Below, piece by piece: positions 53,190 to 64,000 of a DNA stretch of 64,000 bases. The notes beneath the pieces were generated by a model that worked only from the letters and a program-made list of their open reading frames with translations, did no database searches and had not been told where the DNA came from. The position numbers and the translations under genes are program-made. The stretch is from contig NC_092562.1 in assembly GCF_037975245.1 (NCBI RefSeq), forward strand, positions 13,253,501 through 13,317,500, read 5' to 3'. The DNA comes from Apostichopus japonicus. Lineage: Eukaryota; Echinodermata; Holothuroidea; Aspidochirotida; Stichopodidae. How positions within the stretch are numbered: position 1 is the first letter of the stretch; the number at the start of each line of letters is the position of its first letter.

Positions 53190-54035
53190 TCATTTACAGG
53201 AATGAAGTATCCCGCAAAGAGCCCTAGGAAGGCTGATGCTTCAGTGCTTGCGTTAGATTTTATTAAGATGCCATCTGCGACATATTTGAAGATGACCTCT
53301 TCAAATTGAAGACCTCACTCACATCAAGGTGATTCACCTATCGAGAAAAGTGAAACTTCATATAAAAGATTAAATGTTTTACAAGTTTGCAGAAGAACTT
53401 TTAGAACATTCGTCGTTAACGACGAATGTACCAAGAAATTAACAGGGACCACATTTTCAGACAAAGTGAAGAGGAAAACGTGGCATGAATTCTTCAAGTA
53501 TAGGTCAATGAACAAACTGTTAAGAAGATGGCAAAAACTTTTAAATGAGGTCGATATTCAGAGGGAAGCAGAAGAAGATATATTCCGTTTACAGCATGCC
53601 CTGGAAAAGAAGTTTTCCTCCCTATTAGCAACCTTGTTGGAAAGTGACATGCCACCAATCCCCCCCCCCGAGAAAGTTGTCCTACGGACACAATTCTCGT
53701 GGAATAGTGTCCGTGAGACGCCCGGACACTATTTCCTGCCACACCAGCAACAACCTTACAGGTGTCTCCTGAAGCAATGACTCAAACAGAGGAACGGGCA
53801 TTGCGGTACCGTGCTGGATATGTACCATGTACATTTAACTTAAAAAAAATACAATAAAATGCAAAGCAATGAAGTTGCTGCTCAATATGTAAGAAAAATA
53901 TCTTCGTGGTCTCATGATGAAATCCCAGCTGCAGATGCATTTCTGGATAATTCCAATGAGTGGATTAAAATAAAAATTAGAAGTGGCAAGACAGTGTTTT
54001 TACTTTTTCAAAACTCATACAAGAAACTGTAAGGT
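53190..54035 (+). pseudogene. Decayed LRYxAGYVP ORF, unit B copy (best preserved)
   Basis: The longest open piece is 53466-53780: KRKTWHEFFKYRSMNKLLRR, then LNEVDIQREAEEDIFRLQHA. After frame breaks come EERALRYRAGYVPCTFN and then SSWSHDEIPAADAFLDNSNE, WIKIKIRSGKTVFLLFQNS. The start near 53200 follows an acceptor-like 'tcatttacag'. The unit B copy carries an extra 'cccccccccgagaaagttgt' region near 53660-53740 with an internal inverted repeat, missing from unit A. It is likely a domesticated or transposon-derived ORF relic. Confidence 0.45.
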
Positions 54036-54309
54036 CAACCGTATACCGTAACGTGAATGGTCTTTATACTCCACCGTGGTAAGCTTTGCACGCATAGCTA
54101 CATAGCCAGTCATGTCATGAATATTCATGTGGTCTATTGGGCTTGTCTGTAATTTTTGAAGGTTAAATGCTAAATAATGGGTATCACAATCTAATTAAGG
54201 AAGATATGGGTTTATTAAATCGATATTATCATTGGGTTAAATGCATACAACATATCTGCAAATGTTTAGGGTGATATTGATGTTTTTGTTTGGTAAATAG
54301 TTAAAGGGG

Positions 54310-56300
54310 TTATTGAATTGAATTGAATTTATTGTCCACAATCAAAAATTCGGCTTACACAGGTCGCAAACGAAACAAAAGAAAAAAGTATAAGTATCAA
54401 TAGACTGCGATACACATACAGTAATACAAACATATATACAGCAAGTCCTAAAGAAGAAATCTTCTCACTCGTGAATTAAAAAATATGGATAGAATTATAC
54501 ACAAATGAGTATATGTAGCGGGGCCTAAGTGTACGTGGTGGGCATAAACGCACTCCAGAGCGGTGGTAAATGTAGTGCTCAAACAAGGGGTATGTTGGGT
54601 CTTGCATGATTTGTTTCACTTTATTGCAGAACCTCTCATGATACAAGCACTCTAACGAAGGAAGTGAACACCGATTATCGGAGGATTATCGAAGTGAACA
54701 CCGATCGGCGGAGTGTATAGTCTAGTGGTTACGCCGGCGTCTCCCAGTCATGAGATCCCCGGTTCGATTCCCCGCCGACAGCAATGTGTGTCGTCTGGCA
54801 AGGGTGTTGTTCAATAACAACTTCCCGACATGGACGTTAAATGGATGTGTGCCGAGAGATTGGCTTCGGTCAGCTTGCGAGTCTATAAGCCTCCATGGCT
54901 TCTTTCGCGAGTTCCTGCTTGCGGGAAGATCACATATACATACATTATCCGCTGAGCAACTTTCTGAGATTGCTCAAGTATCTTCACATCGATTCTTGTA
55001 ACATTGGCAAAGTAACAAATTATGTTATACATCAAAACACTTTGAATGAGGGATTTATAGATCAAGGTCATGATTGTTTATCCACTCTGAGGTTCTTCAG
55101 TTTTCTCAAGAAATACAGCCTCTAATTTGCTTTCTTATGTACAATTGTGGCATTACTAGACCAATCAATGTTGTTATTCAGTTAATGTCATTTAACAGGT
55201 AACCATGCAGTAATGCCAGTATCATCCGCATATTTTATGACCCTACAATCACTGGACATACTCTGACAGTCGCTGATATACAGGGAAAAGCCAGGGGGAG
55301 CGGACACAGCCCTGAGGCACACCTGCACTTAAAATCATTTCCCCTGAGTAGACATCGCCTATCTTCACCCTCTGACGTCATGAATCCATTGGGTAGTTCG
55401 GGGAGATACACCGTGTGCGATTAATTTAGCTGTAAGTAAGTGTGGGACATTTGTGTTGAATGCACTAGAAAAGTTTAAATCTCACATATTGTCTATCTTT
55501 ATCTAAAAGAGAGTAACGTTTTTGCAGATATGTCAACACCGCATCATCAACTTGAACCCCCCCCCCCTCTCTCCCTGCTCTATAAGCGAACTGCAAGGGG
55601 TCAATAAACTGTTCTGTAATACTGTGAGGGCGTTTCATTATTAGTCTTTCCAACATTTCATGACGTTACAGCTAAGTGAGACGGTCCGAAAAGTCATTAG
55701 GCTCAGTTGAATTTCTTTCTCTGAGACGGGTATAACTAATTACGTTTTCCACAGTCGTGGAATCTAGCCGATGTCTAAAGAACATTGAAAGAGTTTTGTG
55801 AATATCCCAGCCAGGATCTCATTGCATAAACCATCAGGGCATTGTGCTTTGGTGGTTTTCAATGATCCAAACACTACCCTAACTTCATGTTCAGTAACGC
55901 AAATCTCATTGTTAAAACTCCCTTTTTATTAATTCACTAATAATTCACTCATACTACATTTTTCTCAGTTGTATAGTCCTACAATTCATTAAACTCTTCC
56001 ACGAAAGTTTGTGTGACCTCTGACTAGGGGGTCACCGACTTCTGTCTGTATCCAGTCAGCATTTGCATTGTTTTCCATGCACCAGCAGAATTATTTTCAG
56101 CAAAGTTTCTTTCTAATTTGTCTTTGCATGTTTGTTGACATACTTCGACTTTACGTTTGATGCACTTCTGTACCTCTTTCACCCTTGTTTTCTTACCTTC
56201 CATCGGAGCTTCATCCTTTCGTTGAGTAAATCTCTAAGTTCTTTGTGACCCACGGCTTTTTATTCGGATAGATTTTGTGTGTCTAAAGAGGGATGATTTT
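54310..56300 (-). mobile_element. Degenerate CR1/Rex1-like LINE, unit B copy
   Basis: Same element as 23932-25850, interrupted by the SINE at 54706-54942 and with about 200 bp deleted near 55170. RT pieces include MLERLIMKRPHSITEQFIDP at 55656-55590. A 5' extension may reach about 56530. The 3' tail 'caataaattcaattcaattc' is at about 54317-54336. Confidence 0.8.
54706..54942 (+). mobile_element. Full-length tRNA-derived SINE inserted in the LINE
   Basis: The head at about 54708-54780 resembles tRNA-Asp/Glu: A box 'tagtctagtggtta', anticodon-arm-like 'ctcccagtcatgagat', B box 'ggttcgattcc' at 54761-54771. A roughly 150-bp body ends in 'gcgagttcctgcttgcggg' and an 'atacatacat' tail. The empty site is visible in unit A ('gattatccgctgagc' near 24288), and 'attatc' flanks the insertion. 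It is the source-type sequence for the SINE 3' fragments at the unit boundaries. Confidence 0.85.
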
Positions 56301-56309
56301 GTCGACAAA

Positions 56310-57040
56310 GAAGTTGAAATAACTAGTGACAATGTCCGTCGCCTCGTCAAGTGAATTAGCTGATGAACAATAGATCCCAGTCGGTGGTATGCAGGGTGAC
56401 TCGCAGCTCATCTGTTGCTGTCTCCGTGCAAGTGTACCGTAGCTTAGTTACCGGCCGACTTCTTTTCAGCTTCTTGTACTCCACATGTTGTATTTTACTG
56501 TCGAGTAGTGTATATACCAGAGTGAGACAATTAAGAATGGATTAGTTCTTTCTAAATCCAGCCAATTAACAATAAAAAATAAAATGCTTGTGCGCAGAGT
56601 TTTTCTTGTTTCCACTCGTCACCTGGCTTGAGTCTCTAATTAACTTTGTAACAAATCCCAGGCTAGTAACGCTACCAATGGGGCCTTGTATTGCTGCTGT
56701 AAGGCTGAAAGGTACTTGACGTTTGGCTTTGCAGTTCAGAAAGCAACAATTGAAAAAGAGGTAGTGCCACTTGAATCTGTAATGGTTTTTAAAATGTGGT
56801 GACTAAAATCCCTTTGAAGTGGACATAGTGAAAATAAATCTGTGCGAAATTGTGACAAGTCATTAGCCTGAGATATATATTATCTCATTCAGAAGCATTA
56901 GGCAAATAATCATGACATATGATCAAATTTATGGCTCACTTGCACGACTTATGGACCAAAATACCATAGTGACTGTCTCAAGGCCCAAGCTAAAGTATTC
57001 AGAATACAGAAGGCTATTTATTTGGCTAATTTATCTAGGT
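56310..57040. other. B-only sequence between LINE and unit end
   Basis: Absent from unit A, where the LINE 5' end (about 25850) runs directly into 'ggtctggtgctatagc'. No domain recognised. It may include more of the LINE 5' region (to about 56530). Confidence 0.4.
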
Positions 57041-57606
57041 CTGGTGCTATTTGTATTAACCAATATTGGCCATTAGACTTAGCTACGTATACACTTGAGT
57101 CTTGAGTAGGGCGGTAACATATTCTCTCGATTGAGACTTTCCGGGAATAATCGAGAATAATTCCCGGTAAAAATTACCAAAAATCCAGAAGTACGGATGA
57201 AATGCTGTAACAACTTAAATTTTAGAGATAACGTTAGTCCTTGACCTACCACAGTACACCACTTCCACTGGTAGCACAGTGTACCATTGCATCGTGAAAC
57301 CGATTCCTACACAAAATAGGCTATACTGACGCCAAACCTTTACCAATCGTGAAATTACCATGGGAACGGCCCACGCAATGATAACTTTTGACATCAGACT
57401 TTTCAGTTACTCCAAATTGGCAGAAAGTGCCACAACTGTATGATCAAATTTTAAAGAGCTAAGTGATGGATTTACACGACAAGACAATAACAAATCGCCG
57501 AAACCATGCGCAAATCGACTAACAAGTCATTTCATTCTAGCCTAAATTCCCAATATTCCGTATAAGATACGACAAACACAATGGAGATTCATTTTGCATA
57601 ACTTAC

Positions 57607-57741
57607 CGGGAAAAAATCGGCCGAATTTCGGGTATTCACGAGGAAAGGGAACTGTTTTTTCTTCAACAGCACATCTCCTTCGGCCATGACAACACAAAGA
57701 ATAACTACTGCGCATGCGGTAAGAACAAGGGAAAGCCCCAT
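57607..57741 (-). CDS. Signal-peptide first exon of an unknown gene (unit B tail)
   Basis: MGLSLVLTACAVVILCVVMA, then EGDVLLKKKQFPF, VNTRNSADFFP and donor 'gtaagt'. Third copy of 26404-26546. The leader is conserved and there is a two-codon deletion in frame, but splice phase at the donor differs from the A copies. Function unknown. Confidence 0.4.
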
Positions 57742-57883
57742 GAGTAATCGGCTATATACGGGCAAACAATAGAGGGCGTTGGGAACGATTCGCCTAAGTC
57801 GGACACTTCCTATGGTTCAAAGGAAATCTGATCGTTCTCAGGGGAGGCCTGACCTTCGTATAAAGTCATATATAAGCAAAGGA

Positions 57884-58790
<907 letters not shown>

Positions 58791-58794
58791 TGCG

Positions 58795-59500
58795 CGTTTG
58801 TGACGCCGAGCTTGTAAACACGATATCTGATGAAGGGAAGGCCAGACCAAATTCATATTTGGTGTGTAGAAGAACCACATTGAGTATAAGAAGCCTACTG
58901 TTTTCTGTGGTGATCATTTGATGTCACAAGCTGTCAAATTGTGAAAACCTTGTTAACACGATATCTCAAGAAGATATGCTTGGACAGATCTCAGTTTTTT
59001 TAATACGTATCTGAACCACATTGAGTGCAATTCAGGTGTAAACAGGTAAATTGTGAAAGCCTTGTAAACATGATATTGCAAACCTTGGACAGAACTCATA
59101 TTTGGTTTGTAGATGTACCATATCAAATTTAAAGAGCCTATGATTGCTTTTGGTGGAGGTCAAATGTAATTTGAAGTCAACAAACGCCAAACATTAACTC
59201 CCCTCTCACCTGTCTCTATACAATAACGCACCTTCCTAAACATAACATCGCAAGGGAAGCTTGGACAGACCGCATATTTGGCATGTAATTGTACCACATT
59301 GAGTACGGAAAGCCTAATGTTGTGGGCGGAGGTCAATGGTCGTTTGTGTTAACCAGGGGTCAAATTGTCAAAAAAACAAATTTTTACACAATATTTCAAC
59401 AAGGGCAGATGTCATGTCATATTTAATATGTTGATGTTTCTATCACAGTTAGAACAAGAAGCCTGTTGTTGAGGTCAATGGTCATTTCAGGACAGCCTGT
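58795..59500. repeat. Degenerate tandem repeat, about five units of 110-175 bp
   Basis: Recurring blocks: 'cttgtaaacacgatatc' (near 58811, 58949, 59061, 59235, 59381), 'gcttggacaga', 'catatttggtatgtag', 'accacattgagta', 'gaagcctattgtt' and 'ggaggtcaatggtcatt'. The units are diverged and of unequal length, as in an old minisatellite. Confidence 0.75.
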
Positions 59501-60570
59501 GTCATTGTGTATTTATCGTTTGTCACATCACACTGCTTTTCAATGTATTACTAAGATCAAGTATGTTGTACACTTTCGCTATAAATTTTGTCAGATGCAT
59601 GCATGAATAAGACTGCTCATGTTACATCATCGAAAATACGATGCATTTTCGCATTCTGAATTTCATTTAGGAGCGAATGGCTCCTTTTTTCCCTTCTGTA
59701 CAGCACTGGTTATTAATGTTGTTAATTGGGTGGGATAAACCGGATTGAACCTTAGTTTGTAGTTTTTTGGGCAAGAAATTTGTTCGATCCAATTCTCCTG
59801 GAAAACAAGGACCATGGCTTGAGTATAATTTATTTCATTTATCTACAAGATAATGCCAAATGAACGGAGAATATCTCATTTTTTAATGGCCAAGTTCATT
59901 TTGATCTCTGTTAGCAGATAGCATAAAGTACGAACCCTTATTACAAATGTCACAATGTGATTTGATCCTATACAACACTTCTACCAGCCTAGATCAGTTT
60001 CTTGAATATGTGGCCCGAGAAATGTTTTTTTAGCGGCTACATTATTTAATATTTCCGTATTATTATCTGTAAGACTATAAGGCCATATATGGCCTTATTA
60101 TATATAAGATACACACACAACATAGAACATTTACTTAAATATTATTCAGATCAGTAAAACAGTCTCATCTTAGGTTTAATACGTTGCTCGACAGATGAAA
60201 TGCAAGTAGATACTATTGAAATCTCAGAGTCAACACTTAATTGTGACAAGGTTGTACACTATTCAGAACTTCTGTCTTGCCGGGATGTGCCAGTATCAAA
60301 CTTTATGTGGGTCTTTTGATTATGGGCATAAGCGACCGTTTTACAAATTGTTGCGGGGTTGGGTCTGAGCCATGTTCGACTTAACCTTAATAATATAAGG
60401 CCCGAAACTTGCCAATATTCTTCCCGAATTTACCACTAAATGGGGACTGTAGTATCAGTCCCATCTCCTACGTCTATGCATAGTCACAATTCAATTCAAA
60501 TAATTGATGCCATCTTGAACAAGACAAGAAAAATACACAAGAAACTACAAGAAATGAATTACAAAATTTA
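59501..60570. other. Intergenic, no gene seen
   Basis: No coding exon, repeat or RNA gene recognised between the tandem repeat and the TA-rich tract. The open frame 60440-60715 runs into that tract. Confidence 0.4.
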
Positions 60571-60745
<175 letters not shown>

Positions 60746-60951
60746 CTATATAGATGTTCAAAGTATCTCTTTCGAGATCCGGCTTTAGGAATCACAAATG
60801 ATTTTCGAGTTGGATAGCATCATGTTTGATCTCTAGAGTAGGGCAAAATATGTCACCAAAAACAGAACTAGTATTGTTCGATATAGGTGACAAACGCCTA
60901 CAGTGGAATTACGATCTTCCTTACCGGTTTCGAACCTCTGGACATACAATC

Positions 60952-61036
60952 AGCGTCCATAGCCTAGTGGTTAGGGTGTCCGCGTACAGAGCGGGAGGCC
61001 CGTGGTTCGAATCCCGGTGGAGGCTGAAAGTTTTTT
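60952..61036 (+). repeat. tRNA-like Pol III unit (tRNA pseudogene or SINE head)
   Basis: 60952-61025 has a seven-base acceptor stem (AGCGTCC with GGAGGCT, one mismatch), A box 'tagcctagtggttag', a paired anticodon arm (TCCGC/GCGGG around GTACAGA) and B box 'ggttcgaatcc'. A T6 Pol III terminator follows at 61031-61036. Mismatches in the D and T stems argue against a working tRNA. Confidence 0.6.
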
Positions 61037-61071
61037 CACTGTTCTTGATTTTCCAACTCATTACGATTTTC

Positions 61072-61075
<4 letters not shown>

Positions 61076-61119
<44 letters not shown>
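61076..61119. repeat. (TA)n microsatellite
   Basis: About 21 TA units about 40 bp after the tRNA-like unit, possibly its SINE tail. Confidence 0.95.
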
Positions 61120-61121
<2 letters not shown>

Positions 61122-61718
61122 CTATCAGTATTAATCAGTATAAACTAAAGTGTGTTATAATACCTTCATACCTGTTAGACCTGTCAGCAGAAATTACAGT
61201 GTAAAATAGCTAACAGAAGAATTCATTACTCAAGGGTTTCAAATAATGACTGGTCAGGAGTTTAAACAACTGTCCCTATATGTTTGACTATTAAGTATGC
61301 CTTGTAGGCAATTTTTAAGCGTTTTGCAGTAAAGTGTCATCCACTTTCTGCTAAAATGTGGACGTAATTATTGGTGAAACATTTAGAGTAGTCTGGTTTG
61401 TCCAGTCAATCATTATGCATCTATAGGATTGTGTGTTTAGTATTTGCTCATATGTAGCAAATGGTTATAAATGTAACACATGTTAAGAAATTATAATACA
61501 ATTTAACTAATTAACGGGTGCTTACCTTTTCCCATTATTAACTGATAAAGCCATGAGTATCGGGTGCCACATATGTATATAAGCTATAGGACTGGGAGTT
61601 TTAATTAATTTATTAATTTGATTAAACGCTTGCATTTGTTCTTCTGTCACACCTTTAGAAATGAAAAAGTAATAAAACAACTTCCCAAAGCGGGGAATCG
61701 TTGGAGAGACCGTTCCTC
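61120..61718. other. 3' flank of the sulfotransferase gene, no other gene seen
   Basis: A+T-rich spacer that probably includes the sulfotransferase 3' UTR. No clear minus-strand polyadenylation signal could be assigned with confidence. Confidence 0.4.
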
Positions 61719-63162
61719 TTACTGGTAGGCTACGTCAAATCCCCACTCTGCTATCTTCTCTTTACAAACTGAATCAAACAGCTCATTCTCCGCAACGGTA
61801 AAGAATTCCTTCCAAGTACCAGTCACACCTTGAGAGAAATTATCACAATTAGAGAAATTACAAGAAGAAACCCAAACTGCATTTGCCTGCAAATATACGT
61901 AGTTTTTTAATACGATTGGAGTGAATTGCTTGCAGTATTATGAAAAAACTTTTCGGTTGTTCATGGTGTTATGTTTTGATCGGACAACACATCAGGGGGT
62001 ATAGTTATGTAGGTACCTATACAAATTGAGGGCGCTTGTCAGAATAAGTTGCCTACACAGCTAGCTTCTGAAACTGCAAATGTACAGAGACTAAATGATA
62101 CTTTAAGTTTCAACGTCCAGTCATGTATGTATCGTTCACGTGGCCAGTAATGTCAATATTGTAGTGCGCATGCGCATTACATTAACAACATGTTGAACAG
62201 GAGGAACTCACGAAGTGATCATTTCCTAAGATACATACATCACTTAAATGGGGAAGCTAATTACTTATAAATATTTGTCTCTTCTATTTAAGTTGTACGT
62301 TGTCTCCCACTAGAGTGTATATATAAGTATAAAACACTAATACGAAGTGAAAGCGCATGTGCGCCATTTCTTACCTGCCTGCGTCTCAGATACCATACAT
62401 TTCCGCAGTAATATGTGATATGTCGATAATATGCCAATTCAGTCAAATGCGTGAATAATAGTATTGAGTTATGTACATTGATAGCTACACAGAGAGGTGA
62501 TCCAGGTCATGGAAACTGAATGCCAGAAGTTACTTTTAATGTCTATTAGATTACCTCGACATATTTGGTGATTAAAAAACTCGATTTGATTAGTTTGATC
62601 GTGTATGTGTATGCTGATATTCCTATTTCATTCATTCGAATGATTACTCTTACACCCTATATCTATTTACCCCACCCCACCCTCTTCCTCCACCACATAT
62701 GTTAAATCATATGTTAACGGTGATCAAAATATTTTATAACTACAATTATTTATTTATTTATTTTTTTGGCATAAAGTTCATCTTCTATAAGTCTCTGATA
62801 CCAAACATACTTTAATGAGCCTGTAGGGTCGATTTGTTTGTTTTTTTGTTTTTGTTTTTTTTTAAGTTCAATAATTAGTGACCATTATATAACTTTCTGG
62901 CCGCAGTTATTCTGCCAATACTTTTACAAATGGCTTTTAAAATACACACATCATAATCATCATAATTACCTTTTTGAATGAACGGGTTTGCACCCATTGC
63001 TCTGGTGATTAATTTACCATCTGGTTTGGATTTTTCAATTTCATCATAACTTTTCTTCATATTTTTTACCGATGAATTCGTCTCCACGGCCTTCAAAGCT
63101 TCTTGATCTAATTCCTTCCCTAAGAGGAATTTTGAGAGAGGCTTGGCCACTGCCTGGAAGTC
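61719..63162 (-). CDS. Cytosolic sulfotransferase (SULT family), last two exons, partial
   Basis: Penultimate exon 62970-63162 (acceptor 'aaaaacag', donor 'gtaatt') encodes DFQAVAKPLSKFLLGKELDQ, then SSVKNMKKSYDE and ANPFIQK. The last exon 61719-61828 (acceptor 'ctctcaag') encodes GVTGTWKEFFTVAENE and ends EKIAEWGFDVAYQ, stop. Sulfotransferases transfer sulfate from PAPS to hydroxyl or amine acceptors in the cytosol. Family marks seen: 'KFLGK.L..E', 'NMKK', the KG..G.WK PAPS-binding loop split by the intron as in vertebrate SULTs, and the KxxxTVxxxE dimer motif (KEFFTVAENE). The usual RKGxxGDWK reads QKGVTGTWK, so the Arg and Asp are replaced. The 5' exons lie beyond the right end of the window. 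The minus-strand open frame ending at 62875 reads through into the intron. Confidence 0.88.
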
Positions 63163-63570
63163 CTGTTTTTCAGAAGGAAAAAAAAAATCGTGGAATACAT
63201 TTTCTTCTCAAAAAAGAAATTCAACCTAATGAAAGCTAACCCAGGTGTGTATTATGTAACATGCATGTTATCTGGTGCGAGGAATGCAATGGGGAGTGCA
63301 AGTGCGGGCTGTATAGCCACAACAATTCGTGCGACTCAAATCGGGTCGTGTGATAGTGTGACGTAAATAAATATCACATAGCAGCGAAATACAAACAATA
63401 ACTGCTATTCTAGAGAATATCATTTGAAGTCAGTATAGTATGCAGAATAAAATGTTATTAATGACCCAGACGTCTTCTTTGTATTCTAGACTGCTCTGTT
63501 AGTTCACACTACCGGTACATCACGTGATTCGACTTATCAAGTTGATTTTTAATCATGCTCTCGTTCCTTG
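63163..63570. other. Intron of the sulfotransferase gene, nothing else seen
   Basis: Sequence upstream (minus sense) of the penultimate exon. No further exon recognised up to the LINE remnant. Confidence 0.4.
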
Positions 63571-63574
63571 CAAC

Positions 63575-64000
63575 ACCCATAACAAGAAGCACTATGGCCC
63601 TACAGCATTCTCGGTCGCCGTATACCTAATCTATGGAACGAGCTGCCTCCCGGAATTCGCATGATCACGGACTTCACCTCCTCCAAATCACACCTGAAAA
63701 CGCATCTCTTTCAAGAGCACTTTAAAGATGGTTTCTAGGATTTTTTTTAGATTTTATGATGTTCTGTCGTGTTGGTTTATATAGTTCTAGCTTCAATTGG
63801 AATTTTCACTTTTTTAGCATTCAAATTGAAGATTTTGTAGTCAATCTGTTTTATCGCTTTACTCTTCACCAGTGCTTTTAATCGCTTTTTTTTCGATCTC
63901 ATATTCCTGAATATATCTGTTTATGGTATATGTATTTATTGTTTTATTTATTTACTGTTTTATGTCATTGTATATTCTAGATTGTTTGTAAAGCGCACAG
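63575..64000 (+). mobile_element. L2/CR1-like LINE 3' end
   Basis: One frame reads LGRRIPNLWNELPPGIRMIT, then FTSSKSHLKTHLFQEHF and a TAG at about 63738. This is the classic end of L2/CR1 ORF2 ('P.LWN.LP..IR....F..FKS.LKTHLF'). A T-rich 3' UTR ends in 'ttgtaaagcgc' at the window edge, as in L2 tails. Better preserved than the copy at 1-470. Confidence 0.8.

Larger units (their letters stand above)
33440..57803. repeat. Segmental duplication unit B (about 24.4 kb)
   Basis: Colinear with 4446-26609. Extra B-only segments include the MITE at 36745-37035, the ATA repeat at about 46276-46436, about 250 bp near 48690-48940, about 2.75 kb at 49776-52520, the SINE at 54706-54942 and about 700 bp near 56310-57040. 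The right edge ends at 'cctaagtcggac'; the sequence beyond differs from the inter-unit junction. Confidence 0.85.

Noticed and set aside
60952-61025. Functional tRNA gene
   Set aside because: D-stem and T-stem mismatches and the following TA tail fit a tRNA-like SINE or pseudogene better.

Overview
This is AT-rich eukaryotic nuclear DNA from an animal. Exons are short and interrupted by GT/AG introns, and microsatellites, tRNA-derived SINEs, CR1/L2-type LINE remains and fold-back elements are dense. Nothing looks bacterial. Expanded families of leucine-rich-repeat (LRR) membrane proteins, cytosolic sulfotransferases and these repeat types would fit a marine invertebrate deuterostome such as an echinoderm. 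That is an inference with low to moderate confidence.

The main content is a tandem pair of paralogous 22-exon genes on the minus strand, which I reconstructed exon by exon. Paralog A spans about 4.6-20.1 kb and paralog B about 33.6-48.4 kb. Each encodes a signal peptide, an LRR N-terminal cysteine cap and a long LRR ectodomain built almost one repeat per exon. These are followed by a cysteine-rich stem, about eight membrane segments of a TRP-like/receptor-like type and a short cytoplasmic tail. The 22 exons of B sum to 3453 nt, an uninterrupted 1150-codon reading frame. A has the same exons and splice sites but lacks one base in its largest exon, so it is frameshifted.

The pair lies in a large tandem segmental duplication. 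Unit A is about 4.45-26.61 kb and unit B about 33.44-57.80 kb, and the unit junction falls in a SINE 3' end. Across that junction a second, almost perfect 6.83 kb block is repeated head to tail (21009-27839 and 27840-34669). It leaves an extra copy of B's last two exons at 26758-27561. It is either very recent or an assembly duplication. The tail of each unit holds a degenerate CR1/Rex1-like LINE, a decayed plus-strand ORF with an LRYxAGYVP motif, and a signal-peptide-like first exon. Unit A's tail (both copies) also has an EGF-like pseudo-exon. Upstream of gene B, relics of LRR exons 4, 5 and 6 lie in the correct order and mark a third, mostly erased paralog.

Left flank (1-4.4 kb): an L2-like LINE 3' end, an AT-rich element with long inverted ends, a 163-bp tandem duplication and a tRNA-like fragment. 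Right flank (57.8-64 kb): (AT)n tracts, a degenerate tandem repeat of roughly 110-175 bp period, a tRNA-like Pol III unit, the last two exons of a cytosolic sulfotransferase gene (minus strand, continuing beyond the window) and another L2-like LINE 3' end. All identifications come from reading the sequence and from remembered family motifs; no database search was done.
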